Below, one piece after another: positions 44,444-54,863 of a stretch of 64,000 nt of DNA. Origin of the DNA: Branchipolynoe longqiensis (lineage: Eukaryota; Annelida; Polychaeta; Phyllodocida; Polynoidae); assembly GCA_030323885.1 (NCBI GenBank), contig CM059193.1, positions 91,203,990-91,267,989 on the forward strand, in the 5' to 3' direction. Below the pieces are notes generated by a model. That model saw only the letters and a program-made list of their open reading frames with translations, was not told where the DNA came from and did no database searches. How positions within the stretch are numbered: position 1 is the stretch's first letter; each line of letters opens with the position of its first letter. A program made the translations under genes and the position numbers.

Positions 44444-45074
44444 CAGAGAGCGTGTATATAAACAGATGAGAGGGACAACTCCCGCGAAAAACGGTAACAC
44501 AGGCTACAGTGGCGTTCCTGGCGGTTAGTGTTGAACAAGCCTTGAGTTTGCCGGTACGCTCAGTGCAAAACATTTGTTTTATTCAAAATTAATAGAAATC
44601 CAGAACCCTAACCTATAAATTCAATATAATCTTGTTGGTAAACATGTTTTCTACGTGTATTCCAATCAGTTTGTTTCTATTTGGTGTAGTTTTAGAGATA
44701 TTTCACTTTTTCTGTAGGAAGATTGCACACGACCATTGACAATGCCTTGAGTTTGCCATACGCGTAGTGAAAAACGTCAGTTTTATTCCAAATTAATAGA
44801 AATCCAGAACCCTAACCATATCAATTTAATATAATCTTGTTGGTAAACATGTTTTCTATGTGTATTCCGATCAGTTTGTTTCTAGGTGGTGTAGTTTTAG
44901 AGATATTTCACTTTTTCTGTATGAAGATTGCTCACGGCCATTGACAATGCCTTCAGTTTGACAGCTGTGTCATATACTGTTCAACAACCACCACTTGGAG
45001 CGCCACAGTCTGCAGATGTTACATGCTCTAGTATGGGAGTTGTCCCTCTCATCTGTTTATATACACGCTCTCTG
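44444..45074. mobile_element. 631-bp TIR element with perfect 40-bp ends
   Basis: Both ends start CAGAGAGCGTGTATATAAAC inward and match for 40 bp without a mismatch. The CAG start and 7-bp duplication are closest to hAT-like elements, whose duplication is normally 8 bp. The core is two tandem units of about 187 bp related (opposite strand) to 36.1-37.9 kb. Non-coding, so mobilised by another element's transposase. Confidence 0.88.
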
Positions 45075-45081
45075 ATATAAC
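45075..45081. other. 7-bp target duplication ATATAAC (right)
   Basis: Immediately follows the right terminal repeat. Confidence 0.8.
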
Positions 45082-45370
45082 CACAGCGCTCGATTGGCCC
45101 GGCGCCTTCCTGATACGCCACCCCGGTACGGTAATTCTCAGGTAATAAACTGGTGGCATAGTCTTCAAGTGTTACACAGCATTATGAAATAACCATGAGT
45201 CCAAACTGTCACAAGTCGGTACCCTTCCATATAGGAGCATGGATTTTGCTAGGATGTAAAACTACAAAAAAGAAGCGAATCAACAATGAGGACATATCAG
45301 AATTCATCAAGTCTTATTGCTTTTTTCTGACATCCTCTGGCGACAACATCATGCATCTCTTAGTTCACAG

Positions 45371-45577
45371 CAAGGACCCGGTGGTCGAATCGCTAGAGCG
45401 CAGGCTTCCCGTGTGGGAGATTGGGAGTTCCATTCCCGGTCGAGCCAAATCAATGACTTAAACATTGATACTTGTCGCTTCCTAGCCTGGCGCTCGGCAT
45501 TAATAGGATAGTACAAGGACTGGTTCGTTCAGTGTCAGGATAATATGTCTGAGTGTGAGATATCGGGTCATGGTACT
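45371..45577 (+). mobile_element. SINE-A, left part
   Basis: Head CGGTGGTCGAATCGCTAGAG and complete linker up to TCATGGTACT, where a solo LTR interrupts it. Confidence 0.85.
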
Positions 45578-45713
45578 TGTAGTAAAGTAAGAGACGCGAA
45601 TGCTTAGAAGTCTGAATGCTAAGTGGCGTTTATTCAATCCACGATCCACCGCGTCACCTTTGTCACGTGACCCATCTCGCTGGGTTCGGCATGCTCTCCG
45701 TACATACACTACA
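45578..45713 (+). mobile_element. Solo LTR, 136 bp, in SINE-A
   Basis: TGTAGTAAAGTAAGAGACGC at the left and ATACACTACA at the right, with GTACT on both sides (45573-45577, 45714-45718). Short size and a TTTATTCAATCC segment recall the 114-bp LTR of the Gypsy element, but the sequences differ. No internal region. Confidence 0.85.
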
Positions 45714-45840
45714 GTACTGGCGGCCTGATGTCCCAATGGGGCAGCACTATAAAGTCGCCATGAGTGCGCCATGTCACAAGTCGCTACCCGTCCTTATATG
45801 ACCTTCGATGTTGCCAGGATGTAAAATTCCAACAACCTAC
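45714..45840 (+). mobile_element. SINE-A, right part
   Basis: Resumes with GTACTGGCGGCCTGATGTCC and ends GATGTTGCCAGGATGTAAAA. A further SINE-A tail scrap lies at 45915-45975. Confidence 0.85.
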
Positions 45841-45975
45841 CAGAGCAAAGAATGCATGCAGTAGATAGCTACACAACTGAAAGTAGCAAGACAAGGGGAG
45901 AATATTACTGTCTGGCCGTCCTGATATGACCTTAGATGTTGCTAGGACGTAAAACAACAACAAACAAACAAACTG

Positions 45976-46199
45976 TCTAGCAGCGAACACAAGTCATTAG
46001 ACTTAACCGCTATGGGCAGCATAAATACACCATTACACACAACAACAACATTGTCATGACAGAATGTCGGCTAGTGTGTGCCGCCCTTTAAATGCAGTGT
46101 CTCGAGTCACTTCCTCCAGGGGCTGGCTGTGAGGTACCTAGCTCCCTTCTCTGGAGGCACGGCTTCAGCCCCATCTATATGCTAATGGCGAATTACAAA
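45976..46199. other. No recognisable feature
   Basis: Nothing recognised. Confidence 0.4.
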
Positions 46200-46204
46200 A
46201 TATT

Positions 46205-46262
46205 GCTATGGGAGTGTGTATGTGTGTATGTGTGTGTGTGGGGGGGGGGAGGGGGGAGGGGT
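46205..46262. repeat. GT microsatellite with G run
   Basis: TGTGTATGTGTGTATGTGTG followed by a G run of 9 and GAGGGGGGAGGGG. Confidence 0.85.
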
Positions 46263-46671
46263 AGCCCTTTGATGTAGCCGCATATGGTGATATGGTTAAG
46301 CTGCAGACTGAAACTACCCATACTCCCTTGTTTATTCAATCTTTTACCACATTGCTTTTTGTATATAGATAAATGTATCAAGTCTTTACTATTCTAAAGT
46401 ACTCTTCATTTGATGTAACTTTCTGTTTAATGAACAGGCTTTGTGTATCTTTGCACACCATTTTTGACAAAGGTTTATGTAGTTAAAGTATTGACCCAGA
46501 TTGTGATATTGATGTGATTTTGTGATGCATTGTCCTAGTTTATGAGGTCACCATTTCAAAATATCAAAATGGTATTTGGAATCCCAACCATAGTGCAAGT
46601 ACTCGATGCTGTCCTCGGATTTTCTCACATGTGTCTGTTTGTTTGTCTGTGTGTTTACCCAAACAAATCTA
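46263..46671. other. No recognisable gene
   Basis: GTGTCTGTTTGTTTGTCTGT just before the TIR-C element resembles the sequence downstream of the tRNA-Phe units at 47.8-50.7 kb. Confidence 0.4.
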
Positions 46672-47301
46672 AAGGCCCTGTCACATTAAGACGCATCTCG
46701 CAAGTGCATGGCCAATGCGTGAAATCACATTTCTATGTTGAGAAGTGAGAAACCTTTCGGTGTTGGGGGCAAAGTTGGCGTAAACATACCATATACATAG
46801 CATATGGCCAATATATGACCATTATATGGCTAACGTACCTCCCGGCGAAAAATGCTCGAATTACGCTCACGGTACATTCACAGAATGCCGTTGAACGTTA
46901 TATACGTTATTCGATTGCCAGAACTACGCCTCATACGTTACATACATCAAGACATGCTGGAGAAATGCTAAATGCATGTTAGACGTACGTTAGGCGTATG
47001 TTATCCTTGCGTTGTCAGTATGCGGACTGTACTTTCCCACTGCCTTTAATGTAGGTCAACGTAGTGCAACATAGTGCAACATAGTGCAATCTAGTGAACA
47101 ATGTTTGTCTAGCATACATTGATGTATGCCAAACGCAGACATAATGTACAGCAGATGTAAAATCCACACATTGTTGAAAGTTGTCATACCAACGAGCGCT
47201 TAATGCACAAGTAATGCCTAGCGACGTATCCTAATGTAGGCTCCGAAAATCACATACGTCGGAGCATGTTGGCGCAATGCGTTGCAATGTGACAGCCCCT
47301 T
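46672..47301. mobile_element. TIR-C element, about 630 bp
   Basis: Ends AAAGGCCCTGTCACATTA and, in complement, AAAGGGGCTGTCACATTGC. The interior matches 51911-52627 in blocks (for example CACTCACGG-like, CAAGACATGCTGGAGAAA, ATGTTATCC). Flanking TTAA is not preserved here. Non-coding. Confidence 0.75.
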
Positions 47302-47309
47302 TCATGAAG

Positions 47310-47605
47310 GTTATGTGCGGTGGCAAAATCGGGAGCGCGCGGGCCTCACATACAGGACTGGCAGTTTGAGTCAAACGAATGACTTACAAAATTGATACCT
47401 GTCGCTTCTTAGCCTGGTGCTTGGCATCACTAGGACAGAGCAAGGACTGGTTGGCTCAGGGTCAGGATAATATGACTGAGTGAGATATCGGGTTATGGTG
47501 CTGGCAGCCTGATTTCCTAGTGAGGCAACACTATAAAGTCGCCATGAGTCTGCACTGTCACAAGTCGGTACTCGTCCTTAGATGTTGTCAGGATGTAAAA
47601 TTCCA
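47310..47605 (+). mobile_element. SINE-A copy
   Basis: Degraded head, then GTCAAACGAATGACTTACAA, GTGAGGCAACACTATAAAGT and a GATGTAAAATTCC end. Confidence 0.8.
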
Positions 47606-47672
47606 AAAACGCACCAACCTAAGTGAACATTTACATCTTTTAGCACTCCAGTCCTACACAATTGGGCAAGCT

Positions 47673-47745
47673 GCTTCGATAGCTCAGTTGGGAGAGGGTT
47701 TGACTGAAGATCGAAAGGTCCTTGGTTCAATCCCGGGTCTGGGCA
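47673..47745 (+). tRNA. tRNA-Phe(GAA)-like, degraded (unit 1)
   Basis: 73 bases with D arm, anticodon loop CTGAAGA and TTCAATC loop, but the D stem has a G-G mismatch (GAGG for GAGC) and stem substitutions elsewhere. Likely a pseudogene. Confidence 0.5.
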
Positions 47746-48044
47746 GCTTCCCTTTTCCTCAAGCGAATGTGTCTGTTTGTTTATCTGTCTGTGTGATTGC
47801 AACACATCTGACAAAGGAGTCTTATGATGGCACTGGATATGACTTTGGTTGTCACTATTATGTTAGCTATGATCAAATTGTCATACTTTATAATTTTCAT
47901 TCTTTACTCCAATAAATTGATTAGTCTTTTTGTGTGTGTAAATATCTTTATTCTGCTGAATAAGTATTTTGTCAGTGCCGAAGCACTTGTTTTCCAGGCA
48001 AATTTTCAACAAGATTTCTTTAATTATTATTCTAAGCCATTAGT

Positions 48045-48285
48045 TATATGGATGGAAATTGTGGTCCACAACTGGTTCATCAAAGGCTGTGGTATGTTCT
48101 GTCCTGACTTTGGGAAAGTGTATCTAAAAGACCCCTTGCTGCTTATCAGTAAGAGTAGCCTACGTGGCGGCAGCAGGTTTCCTCTAAAGAAATGTGTCAG
48201 AATGACCAAATGTTTCACGTCCAATAGCTGATGATAAACATCCAGGTGTCGTTAAATAAAACAAACTTTCTTTTTTTCCATAGGA
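48045..48285 (+). mobile_element. SINE-C body (unit 1)
   Basis: GTGGTCCACAACTGGTTCAT, CCCCTTGCTGCTTATCAGTA, GCGGCAGCAGGTTTCCTCT and the end GTCGTTAAATAAAACAAAC. The head is missing. This repeat resembles mollusc SINEs I recall. Equivalent bodies occur in the other three units. Confidence 0.75.
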
Positions 48286-48635
48286 GCAAGGTTTAAAGTC
48301 AGAACGTGGATTTTCAGCTTGTCTATCAAAACTGTGAAATCCAACCGACAGCATACCATTGTTTATGTTGAAAATAATCTAGACATTAATCCCGGAATCC
48401 CACACACAGCACACCCTGGTGGTGGAAATCATGTAGAAATTAAAGGTGCATAGTGCGATAGATTTGAGTTACTGTCCTTTTCTGAGATAAATATATTACT
48501 TTGTTCGTTATAATCTACCTTACCATAGTTCGAAGTAACTTTAATTTTAAATCGCTAATTTGTTTAGATATTTATAATGCAAACAATCACTATTTACATC
48601 TTTTAGCAGTCCAGTCCTGCACAACTGGACAAGCA

Positions 48636-48706
48636 GCCTCGATAGCTCAGTTGGGAGAGCGTTAGACTGAAGATCTAAAGTCCCCGTTCGATCCCGGGTC
48701 TGGGCA
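48636..48706 (+). tRNA. tRNA-Phe(GAA)-like, 2 bases short (unit 2)
   Basis: Anticodon arm intact (TTAGA-CTGAAGA-TCTAA). Two bases are missing around the variable loop and T stem (AAAGTCCCCGTTCGATCC), which breaks T-stem pairing. Probably non-functional. Confidence 0.5.
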
Positions 48707-49007
48707 GCTTCCCTTTTCCTCAAGCAAATGTGTCTGTTTGTTTATCTGTCTGTGTGATTGCAACAAATCTGACAAAGGAGTCTTAAATGGCACTGAATAT
48801 GACTTTGGTTGTCACTATTATGTTAGCTATGATCAAATTGTCATACTTTATAATTTTCATTCTTTACTCCAATAAATTGATTACTCTTGTTTTGTGTGTA
48901 AATATCTTTATTCTGCTGAATAAGTATTTTGTCAGTGCCGAAGCACTTGTTTTCCAGGCAAATTTTCAACAAGATTTCTTTAATTATTATTCTAAGCCAT
49001 TAGTTAT

Positions 49008-49246
49008 ATGGATGGAAATTGTGGTCCACAACTGGTTCATCAAAGGCTGTGGTATGTGCTATCCTGTCTTTGGGAAGGTGTATATAAAAAAGACCCCTTG
49101 CTGCTTATCAGTAAGAGTAGCCTACGTGGCGGCAGCAGGTTTCCTCTAAAGAAATGTGTCAGAATGACCAAATGTTTCACGTCCAATAGCTGATGATAAA
49201 CATCCAGGTGTCGTTAAATAAAACAAACTTTCTTTTTTTCCATAGG
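49008..49246 (+). mobile_element. SINE-C body (unit 2)
   Basis: Nearly identical to unit 3; begins in the GTGGTCCACAACTGG region and ends GTCGTTAAATAAAACAAAC. Confidence 0.75.
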
Positions 49247-49597
49247 AGCAAGGTTTAAAGTCAGAACGTGGATTTTCAGCTTGTCTATCAAAACTGTGAA
49301 ATCCAACCGACAGCATACCATTGTTTATGTTGAAAATAATCTAGACATTAATCCCGGAATCCCACACACAGCACACCCTGGTGGTGGAAATCATGTAGAA
49401 ATTAAAGGTGCATAGTGCGATAGATTTGAGTTACTGTCCTTTTCTGAGATAAATATATTACTTTGTTCGTTATAATCTACCTTACCATAGTTCGAAGTAA
49501 CTTTAATTTTAAATCGCTAATTTGTTTAGATATTTATAATGCAAACAATCACTATTTACATCTTTTAGCAGTCCAGTCCTGCACAACTGGACAAGCA

Positions 49598-49670
49598 GCC
49601 TCGATAGCTCAGTTGGGAGAGCGTTAGACTGAAGATCTAAAGGTCCCCGGTTCAATCCCGGGTCTGGGCA
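49598..49670 (+). tRNA. tRNA-Phe(GAA), best-preserved (unit 3)
   Basis: 73 bases: GCCTCGA acceptor, D stem GCTC/GAGC, anticodon arm TTAGA-CTGAAGA-TCTAA (GAA), T arm CCCGG-TTCAATC-CCGGG, discriminator A. The acceptor stem pairs with one C-T mismatch and one T-G wobble against TCTGGGC. Internal boxes A (TAGCTCAGTTGGGAG) and B (GGTTCAATCCC) are intact. It may be a transcribed gene or the head of a composite SINE; the repeated unit context favours a repeat. Confidence 0.6.
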
Positions 49671-49970
49671 GCTTCCCTTTTCCTCAAGCAAATGTGTCTG
49701 TTTGTTTATCTGTCTGTGTGATTGCAACAAATCTGACAAAGGAGTCTTAAATGGCACTGAATATGACTTTGGTTGTCACTATTATGTTAGCTATGATCAA
49801 ATTGTCATACTTTATAATTTTCATTCTTTACTCCAATAAATTGATTACTCTTGTTTTGTGTGTAAATATCTTTATTCTGCTGAATAAGTATTTTGTCAGT
49901 GCCGAAGCACTTGTTTTCCAGGCAAATTTTCAACAAGATTTCTTTAATTATTATTCTAAGCCATTAGTTA

Positions 49971-50208
49971 TATGGATGGAAATTGTGGTCCACAACTGGT
50001 TCATCAAAGGCTGTGGTATGTGCTATCCTGTCTTTGGGAAGGTGTATATAAAAAAGACCCCTTGCTGCTTATCAGTAAGAGTAGCCTACGTGGCGGCAGC
50101 AGGTTTCCTCTAAAGAAATGTGTCAGAATGACCAAATGTTTCACGTCCAATAGCTGATGATAAACATCCAGGTGTCGTTAAATAAAATAAACTTTCTTTT
50201 TTTCCATA
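49971..50208 (+). mobile_element. SINE-C body (unit 3)
   Basis: Same as unit 2 with one substitution near the end (AAATAAAATAAAC). Confidence 0.75.
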
Positions 50209-50562
50209 GGAGCAAGGTTTAAAGTCAGAAAGTGGATTTTCAGCTTGTCTATCAAAACTGTGAAATCCAACCGACAGCATACCATTGTTTATGTTGAAAA
50301 TAATCTAGACATTAATCCCGGAATCCCACACACAGCACACCCTGGTGGTGGAAATCATGTAGAAATTAAAGGTGCATAGTGCGATAGATTTGAGTTACTG
50401 TCCTTTTCTGAGATAAATATATTACTTTGTTCGTTATAATCTACCTTACCATAGTTCGAAGTAACTTTAATTTTAAATCGCTAATTTGTTTAGATATTTA
50501 TAATGCAAACAATCACTATTTACATCTTTTAGCAGTCCAGTCCTGCATCCTGCAGTCCAGCA

Positions 50563-50635
50563 GCCTCGATAGCTCAGTTGGGAGAGCGTTAGACTGAAGA
50601 TCTAAAGGTCCCCGGTTCAATCCCGGGTCTGGGCA
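50563..50635 (+). tRNA. tRNA-Phe(GAA), same sequence as unit 3 (unit 4)
   Basis: Same 73 bases as in unit 3. The sequence just upstream differs (TCCTGCATCCTGCAGTCCAG in place of the CACAACTGGACAAG context). Confidence 0.6.
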
Positions 50636-50938
50636 GCTTCCCTTTTCCTCAAGCAAATGTGTCTGTTTGTTTATCTGTCTGTGTGATTGCAACAAATCTG
50701 ACAAAGGAGTCTTAAATGGCACTGAATATGACTTTGGTTGTCACTATGATGTCAGCTATGATCAAATTGTCATAGTTGATAATTTTCATTCTTTACTCCA
50801 ATAAATTGATTACTCTTTTTGATTACTCTTTTTGTGTGTGTAAACATCTTTATTCTGCTGAATAAGTATTTTGTCAGTGCCGAAGCACTTGTTTTCCAGG
50901 CAAATTTTCAACAAGATTTCTTTAATTATTATTCTAAG

Positions 50939-51150
50939 CCATTAGTTATATGGATGTAAATTGTGGTCCACAACTGGTTCATCAAAGGCTGTGGTATGTG
51001 CTGTCCTGTCTTTGGGAAAGTGTATATAAAAGACCCCTTGCTGCTTATCGGAAAGAGTAGCATATGTGTCAGAATGACCAAATGTTTCATGTCCAATAGC
51101 TGATGATAAACATCCAGGTGTCGTTAAATAAAACAAACTTTCTTTTTTTC
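50939..51150 (+). mobile_element. SINE-C body (unit 4), with a deletion
   Basis: Lacks the GTAGCCTACGTGGCGGCAGC segment present in the other units (GAAAGAGTAGCATATGTGTC instead). Confidence 0.7.
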
Positions 51151-51335
51151 CATAGGAGCAAGGTTTAAAGTCTAAACGTGGATTTTCAACTTGTCTAGCA
51201 AAAATGTGAAATCCAACCGACAGCACACATTGTTGCTATTGCTCTAAGATACCATCGTTTATGTATAAAACAATCTAGACATTAATCCCGGAATCCCACA
51301 CGCAGCACACACTGGTGGTGGAAATCATGTAGAAA

Positions 51336-51689
51336 TTATAGGTGAATAGTGCGATAGATTTGAGGTACTGTCCTTTTCTGAGATAAATATATTAATTTGT
51401 TCGTTATAATCTACCTTACCATAGTTCGAAGTAACTTTAATTTTAAATCGCTAATTTTGTTAGATATTTATAATGCAAACAATCACTGTTAATTTTGGCA
51501 AGCACATCAACACTGACACCATAGGCTTCAGCGGTAATAGATTATATTAAATTGACTCAGTATTCCCTTCTGTGTGGGGAGAAATGCTTAATAAGTGCAG
51601 TGGTATTCAAAGTGGCTATGAAGGTTCCAATTTAGAAAAGTGTTTCACTTTTGAACATTTCATGTTTTTATCGGACTATGAAACTTTAA
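51336..51689 (-). mobile_element. MITE-T, full length, minus strand
   Basis: Right end TCGGACTATGAAACTTTAA and left end TTATAGGTGAATAGTGCGAT are degraded inverted repeats. The interior is the complement of 25753-26107. Units 1-3 of the tandem array carry only the left half. Confidence 0.75.
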
Positions 51690-51714
51690 TCCGAAAATCC
51701 TAGTCACATGATTA

Positions 51715-51906
51715 GTTGTTGCTGCTGCCGTCAGATGGCCTCCTTAGTGGTGTGAACCGTCTAGACATAAATATCAAAATCCCACCCACAGCGCAAGTTC
51801 ATGCTGCTGCCACCAGATTCCAGGTCGGTGGTGGAAAACATGTAGACATAAATCCTGAAATCCCACCCACATCATTAGTTCTTGCTGCTGCCGCCTGATG
51901 GCCTCC
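51715..51906. repeat. About 85-bp repeat with CTAGACATAAAT motif
   Basis: TAGACATAAATATCAAAATC and TAGACATAAATCCTGAAATC followed by CCACCCACA and GCTGCTGCC. The series continues at 52628-52705 beyond the TIR-C insertion, and related lines (CTAGACATTAATCCCGGAAT) occur inside the 963-bp units. Confidence 0.7.
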
Positions 51907-51910
51907 TTAA

Positions 51911-52627
51911 GGCCATGTCACATTATGACCCATCTCACAAGCGTGCGACCAATGATTAAATCACTTTTGTACGTCAGGAAGTGTCAAACTTTTCAGCACG
52001 GGGGGGCAAAGTTGGATGTATACATAACCTATACATAGCGTATGGCCAACGTATGACAAACGTATGGCTAATGTGCTTCCCGGCGAAAAACACTCAAATT
52101 ACACTCACGGTACGTTCACTGAATGCTGTTGAACGTTATATATGTTATTCAATCACCAGAACTATGCCTCATTGATTACATACGTCAAGACATGCTGGAG
52201 AAACGCTAAACGTACATTAGACTTACATTAGGCTATGTTAGATGTACGTTATCCATACGTTGTCAGTATGCAGACTGTACATTCCCACTGCCTTTAATTT
52301 AGGTCAAAGTAGTGCAATCTAGTGAACAACGTTTGGCTAACATACTTCTAACGTACATGGACTTACGTCTAACATATATATAATGTACGGCCATCGTAAA
52401 ATCCACACATTGTCGAATGTTGTCGTACGTCAACAATTTTGTGCATGCACAAAACTTTTCCAACCCCCTGACGCGCAATGCATATCACGATAAACGTTGA
52501 TGTACATTGACGTATACCAATGAGCGACTAATGCACACATAACGCATAATGACGTATCCTGATGTAGCTGGCAAAAATCACATATGTCAGCGTACGTTTG
52601 CGTGATGCATCATAATGTGACAGCCCC
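51911..52627. mobile_element. TIR-C element, 717 bp
   Basis: Left end GGCCATGTCACATTATGA after TTAA (51907-51910); right end CATAATGTGACAGCCCC before TTTA. The host repeat at 51740 shows the uninterrupted site (GATGGCCTCCTTAGTG). Interior homologous to 46672-47301. Confidence 0.8.
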
Positions 52628-52705
52628 TTTATTTGTATGAGTCATCTAGACATAAATCTCAAAATCACACCCACAGCGCAAGTCTTTCGCTGCTGCCCTC
52701 AGATA

Positions 52706-53000
52706 CCCTGAAACCAGATGGAAGGGCTGAACGAGTTGAGAGTCAGTCTCCCACTTTGGTAGATCCTGGGATTCGAAGCCTGGTCGAGTCAAACCAATGA
52801 CTTAATAATTGATACTTGTCGCTTCATAACCAGGTGCTCTACATTATTGGGATACGGCAAGGACTGGTTAGCTCAGTGTCAGGATATGGGACTGAGCGGG
52901 ATGTCGGGTCAGGGTGCTTTCAGCCTGGTCTCCCATTAAGGCATGAGTGCACACTCTCACAAGTCGGTACCAATCCTGATATCAGCTTAGATTTTGCCAA
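52706..53000 (+). mobile_element. SINE-A copy
   Basis: Head GATGGAAGGGCTGAACGAGT, box B GGGATTCGAAGCC, linker and GTACCAATCCTGATATCAGC end. The core lacks the CAGCACTATAAAG block (short deletion near 52940). Confidence 0.8.
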
Positions 53001-53100
53001 CCAACCAACCAAGTTACCTATTATCTTGTCCACAAATTTCCACTCATGGCTTCCATACCAGTGCTTGTTGACGATGCTGGTGCTCTGCCAGTGCAAGTTT

Positions 53101-53117
53101 CTGTCAATGGTGATGAA
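53101..53117. other. 17-bp SINE-C target duplication (left)
   Basis: CTGTCAATGGTGATGAA, repeated at 54864-54880 with one difference. Confidence 0.85.
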
Positions 53118-53297
53118 ACAAGACACTTGTTTTATTTAATGAAACTTCTAGAGCACATTTATTATCAGCTATTAGATGTCAAGTATATGGTCAATTGCAG
53201 CTGCCACAGAGGCTACTCTTTCCAATAAGCAGCAAGGGGTCTTTTATATGTACTTTCCCACAGACAGGACAGACAAATACCACAACCTTTGATGAAC
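53118..53297 (-). mobile_element. SINE-C, 3' part, minus strand
   Basis: Complement of the SINE-C body (AGCAGCAAGGGGTCTTTTAT, CCACAACCTTTGATGAAC). It stops where the TIR-D element begins. Confidence 0.85.
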
Positions 53298-54739
53298 CTG
53301 GGCCTCTATGTATGTGTCCGGGTTAGCGCTGCGTAGCTGGTTTTCGGCGGGTTTACCGGGTTAGCGGTGAAAACTGCGTATGTATGTGTCGGGGTTAGAC
53401 AAACTCGGCGATGTTAAAGTCGCCTGCACTAACCCCAAGCGAAAGGAGGGTTAAAGCTGGGGTTAGGAACCGATGATGCCCAAATCTATTGAATGCGATG
53501 ATATTTAACAGAATTAGATACGCAATAAGTGAAATTTATTAAAATTAACCATAAAATTGAACCGTTATTAAGGGTCCCGCCGCATTGGCCGGCATTATTC
53601 ATATTTTCGAATCGACGAATGTAAAGTAAACAAATCGCCGCCTCCGCAGCGATGTCGATATTCATACTGTCCAACGTCAAATAAAAATGGCCACCACCAT
53701 CGCCGCCAAATCGACGGCAATATATTACGCCCAAATCTATTCAATGTGATCATATTTAACAAAGTTACATAGCCAAATAGTTAAATTTGATCAATGTAAC
53801 CCTAAATTTGAACTGTTATTAAGGCTGCCGCCGCATTAGCGAAGATATTAATAGTGTCGAATCGACGAATGTAAATACCCACACAGGGGTTCCCCAAATC
53901 TATAAATAACTGAAACGTTAACTAACTCGGGCATGTTTTGGTCACATACATCCCCCGTGACACATTTGGAACTCTGGGGTTATGGCCCTGTCACACTACG
54001 ACGTGACTACGTCAGCGTAGGCAGAACGTGAAAATAATTATATTACGTCGACGTTATGGGCGTAATATGCAAATTGTGGACATGAGCGTAACGTGAAAGT
54101 AACGTCGGTGTACGTCGTCACCTTAGCTGTAACGTGACAACGTTAGGGGGGAGGGGTAATTGGCGACGTGACCGGGCGATAGTGTAACGTGAGCGTAACG
54201 TCGCCGTAACGGGTGCGACGTCGACGTAACGTGACCGTAACGCCACCGTAACGCCACTGTAACGTGACCGTAACGTGACCGTAACGTGACCGTAACGTGA
54301 CCATAACATGACCGTAACCGTGACCCTAACGTGACCGTAACGTGACCGTAACGTGACCGTAACGTGACCGTAACGTGACCGTAACATGCAAAACGCTGCC
54401 CACACGTTGCTCCCACCCGGGCCGTCGGTCTGATGTGACATAACGTGACTCTAACGTCATTTACGCTGCTATAACGATCGCGGAACGTCTACCTAACAGG
54501 TTCAAAACCTCGACGCGTGCCGACGTAACACGACGTAACATGATGTAGCTCGACGTCACTCTAACGTCAATATGACGTCATCATAACGTAACCCAACGTA
54601 CGGCAACGTAATGACGAAAAATCATCACGTTACGCTCACGTTGGCTCGTTACGTCGTAGTGTGACAGGGGTATTAGCTAAACCGGCACCCTCCTTTAACC
54701 CCGGTCCAGTTAAAAATTGGCACATACATATAGGCCCAG
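53298..54739. mobile_element. TIR-D element, 1442 bp, nested in SINE-C
   Basis: Ends CTGGGCCTCTATGTATGTG and, in complement, CTGGGCCTATATGTATGTG. Subterminal GGTTAGC/GGTTAAAG blocks, and two tandem copies of a CCCAAATCTATTGAATGCGA-type segment shared with the element at 59078-60085. A TIR-C element is nested inside. Non-coding. Confidence 0.8.
53984..54670. mobile_element. TIR-C element, 687 bp, nested in TIR-D
   Basis: Ends GGCCCTGTCACACTACGACG and CGTCGTAGTGTGACAGGGG. Flanks TTAT and TATT. The middle is a run of 11-bp CGTAACGTGAC repeats (about 54230-54400), and the whole element is rich in ACGT. A 107-codon frame over the repeat is an artefact. Confidence 0.8.
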
Positions 54740-54863
54740 TTCTGGAAGATTGGTTGGAATGGAAAATAGCCCAAACTGCAAATGAGTCCACTGAGCAGGA
54801 TCGATAAGATGACCCACACCTTCATGGGTGGACACGCTAGTGCCTGAGCTACGTCCCGCTCCC
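54740..54863 (-). mobile_element. SINE-C, tRNA-like head part, minus strand
   Basis: Complement reads GGGAGCGGGACGTAGCTCAG (box A region) and then CATCTTATCGATCC as a weakened box B. It completes the SINE cut at 53297; total SINE length is about 304 bp. Confidence 0.8.

Larger units (their letters stand above)
47636..51560. repeat. Four tandem units of about 963 bp
   Basis: tRNA starts at 47673, 48636, 49598 and 50563 give periods of 963, 962 and 965 bp. Each unit holds, in order, a tRNA-Phe-like sequence, a GTGTCTGTTTGTTTATCTGT stretch, a reverse LINE-3 3' end, SINE-C, and part of MITE-T. Units 2 and 3 are almost identical; the first and last are more diverged, as expected when arrays are homogenised centrally. 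Confidence 0.95.

Noticed and set aside
47520..49149. Membrane-protein-like frames of 120-135 codons in the tandem units
   Set aside because: They cross SINE-C, the reversed LINE-3 end and AT-rich DNA; they repeat only because the unit is duplicated, and differ in length between units.
54118..54441. Arg/Tyr/Val repeat protein on the minus strand
   Set aside because: Translation of the 11-bp CGTAACGTGAC repeat within a TIR-C element.
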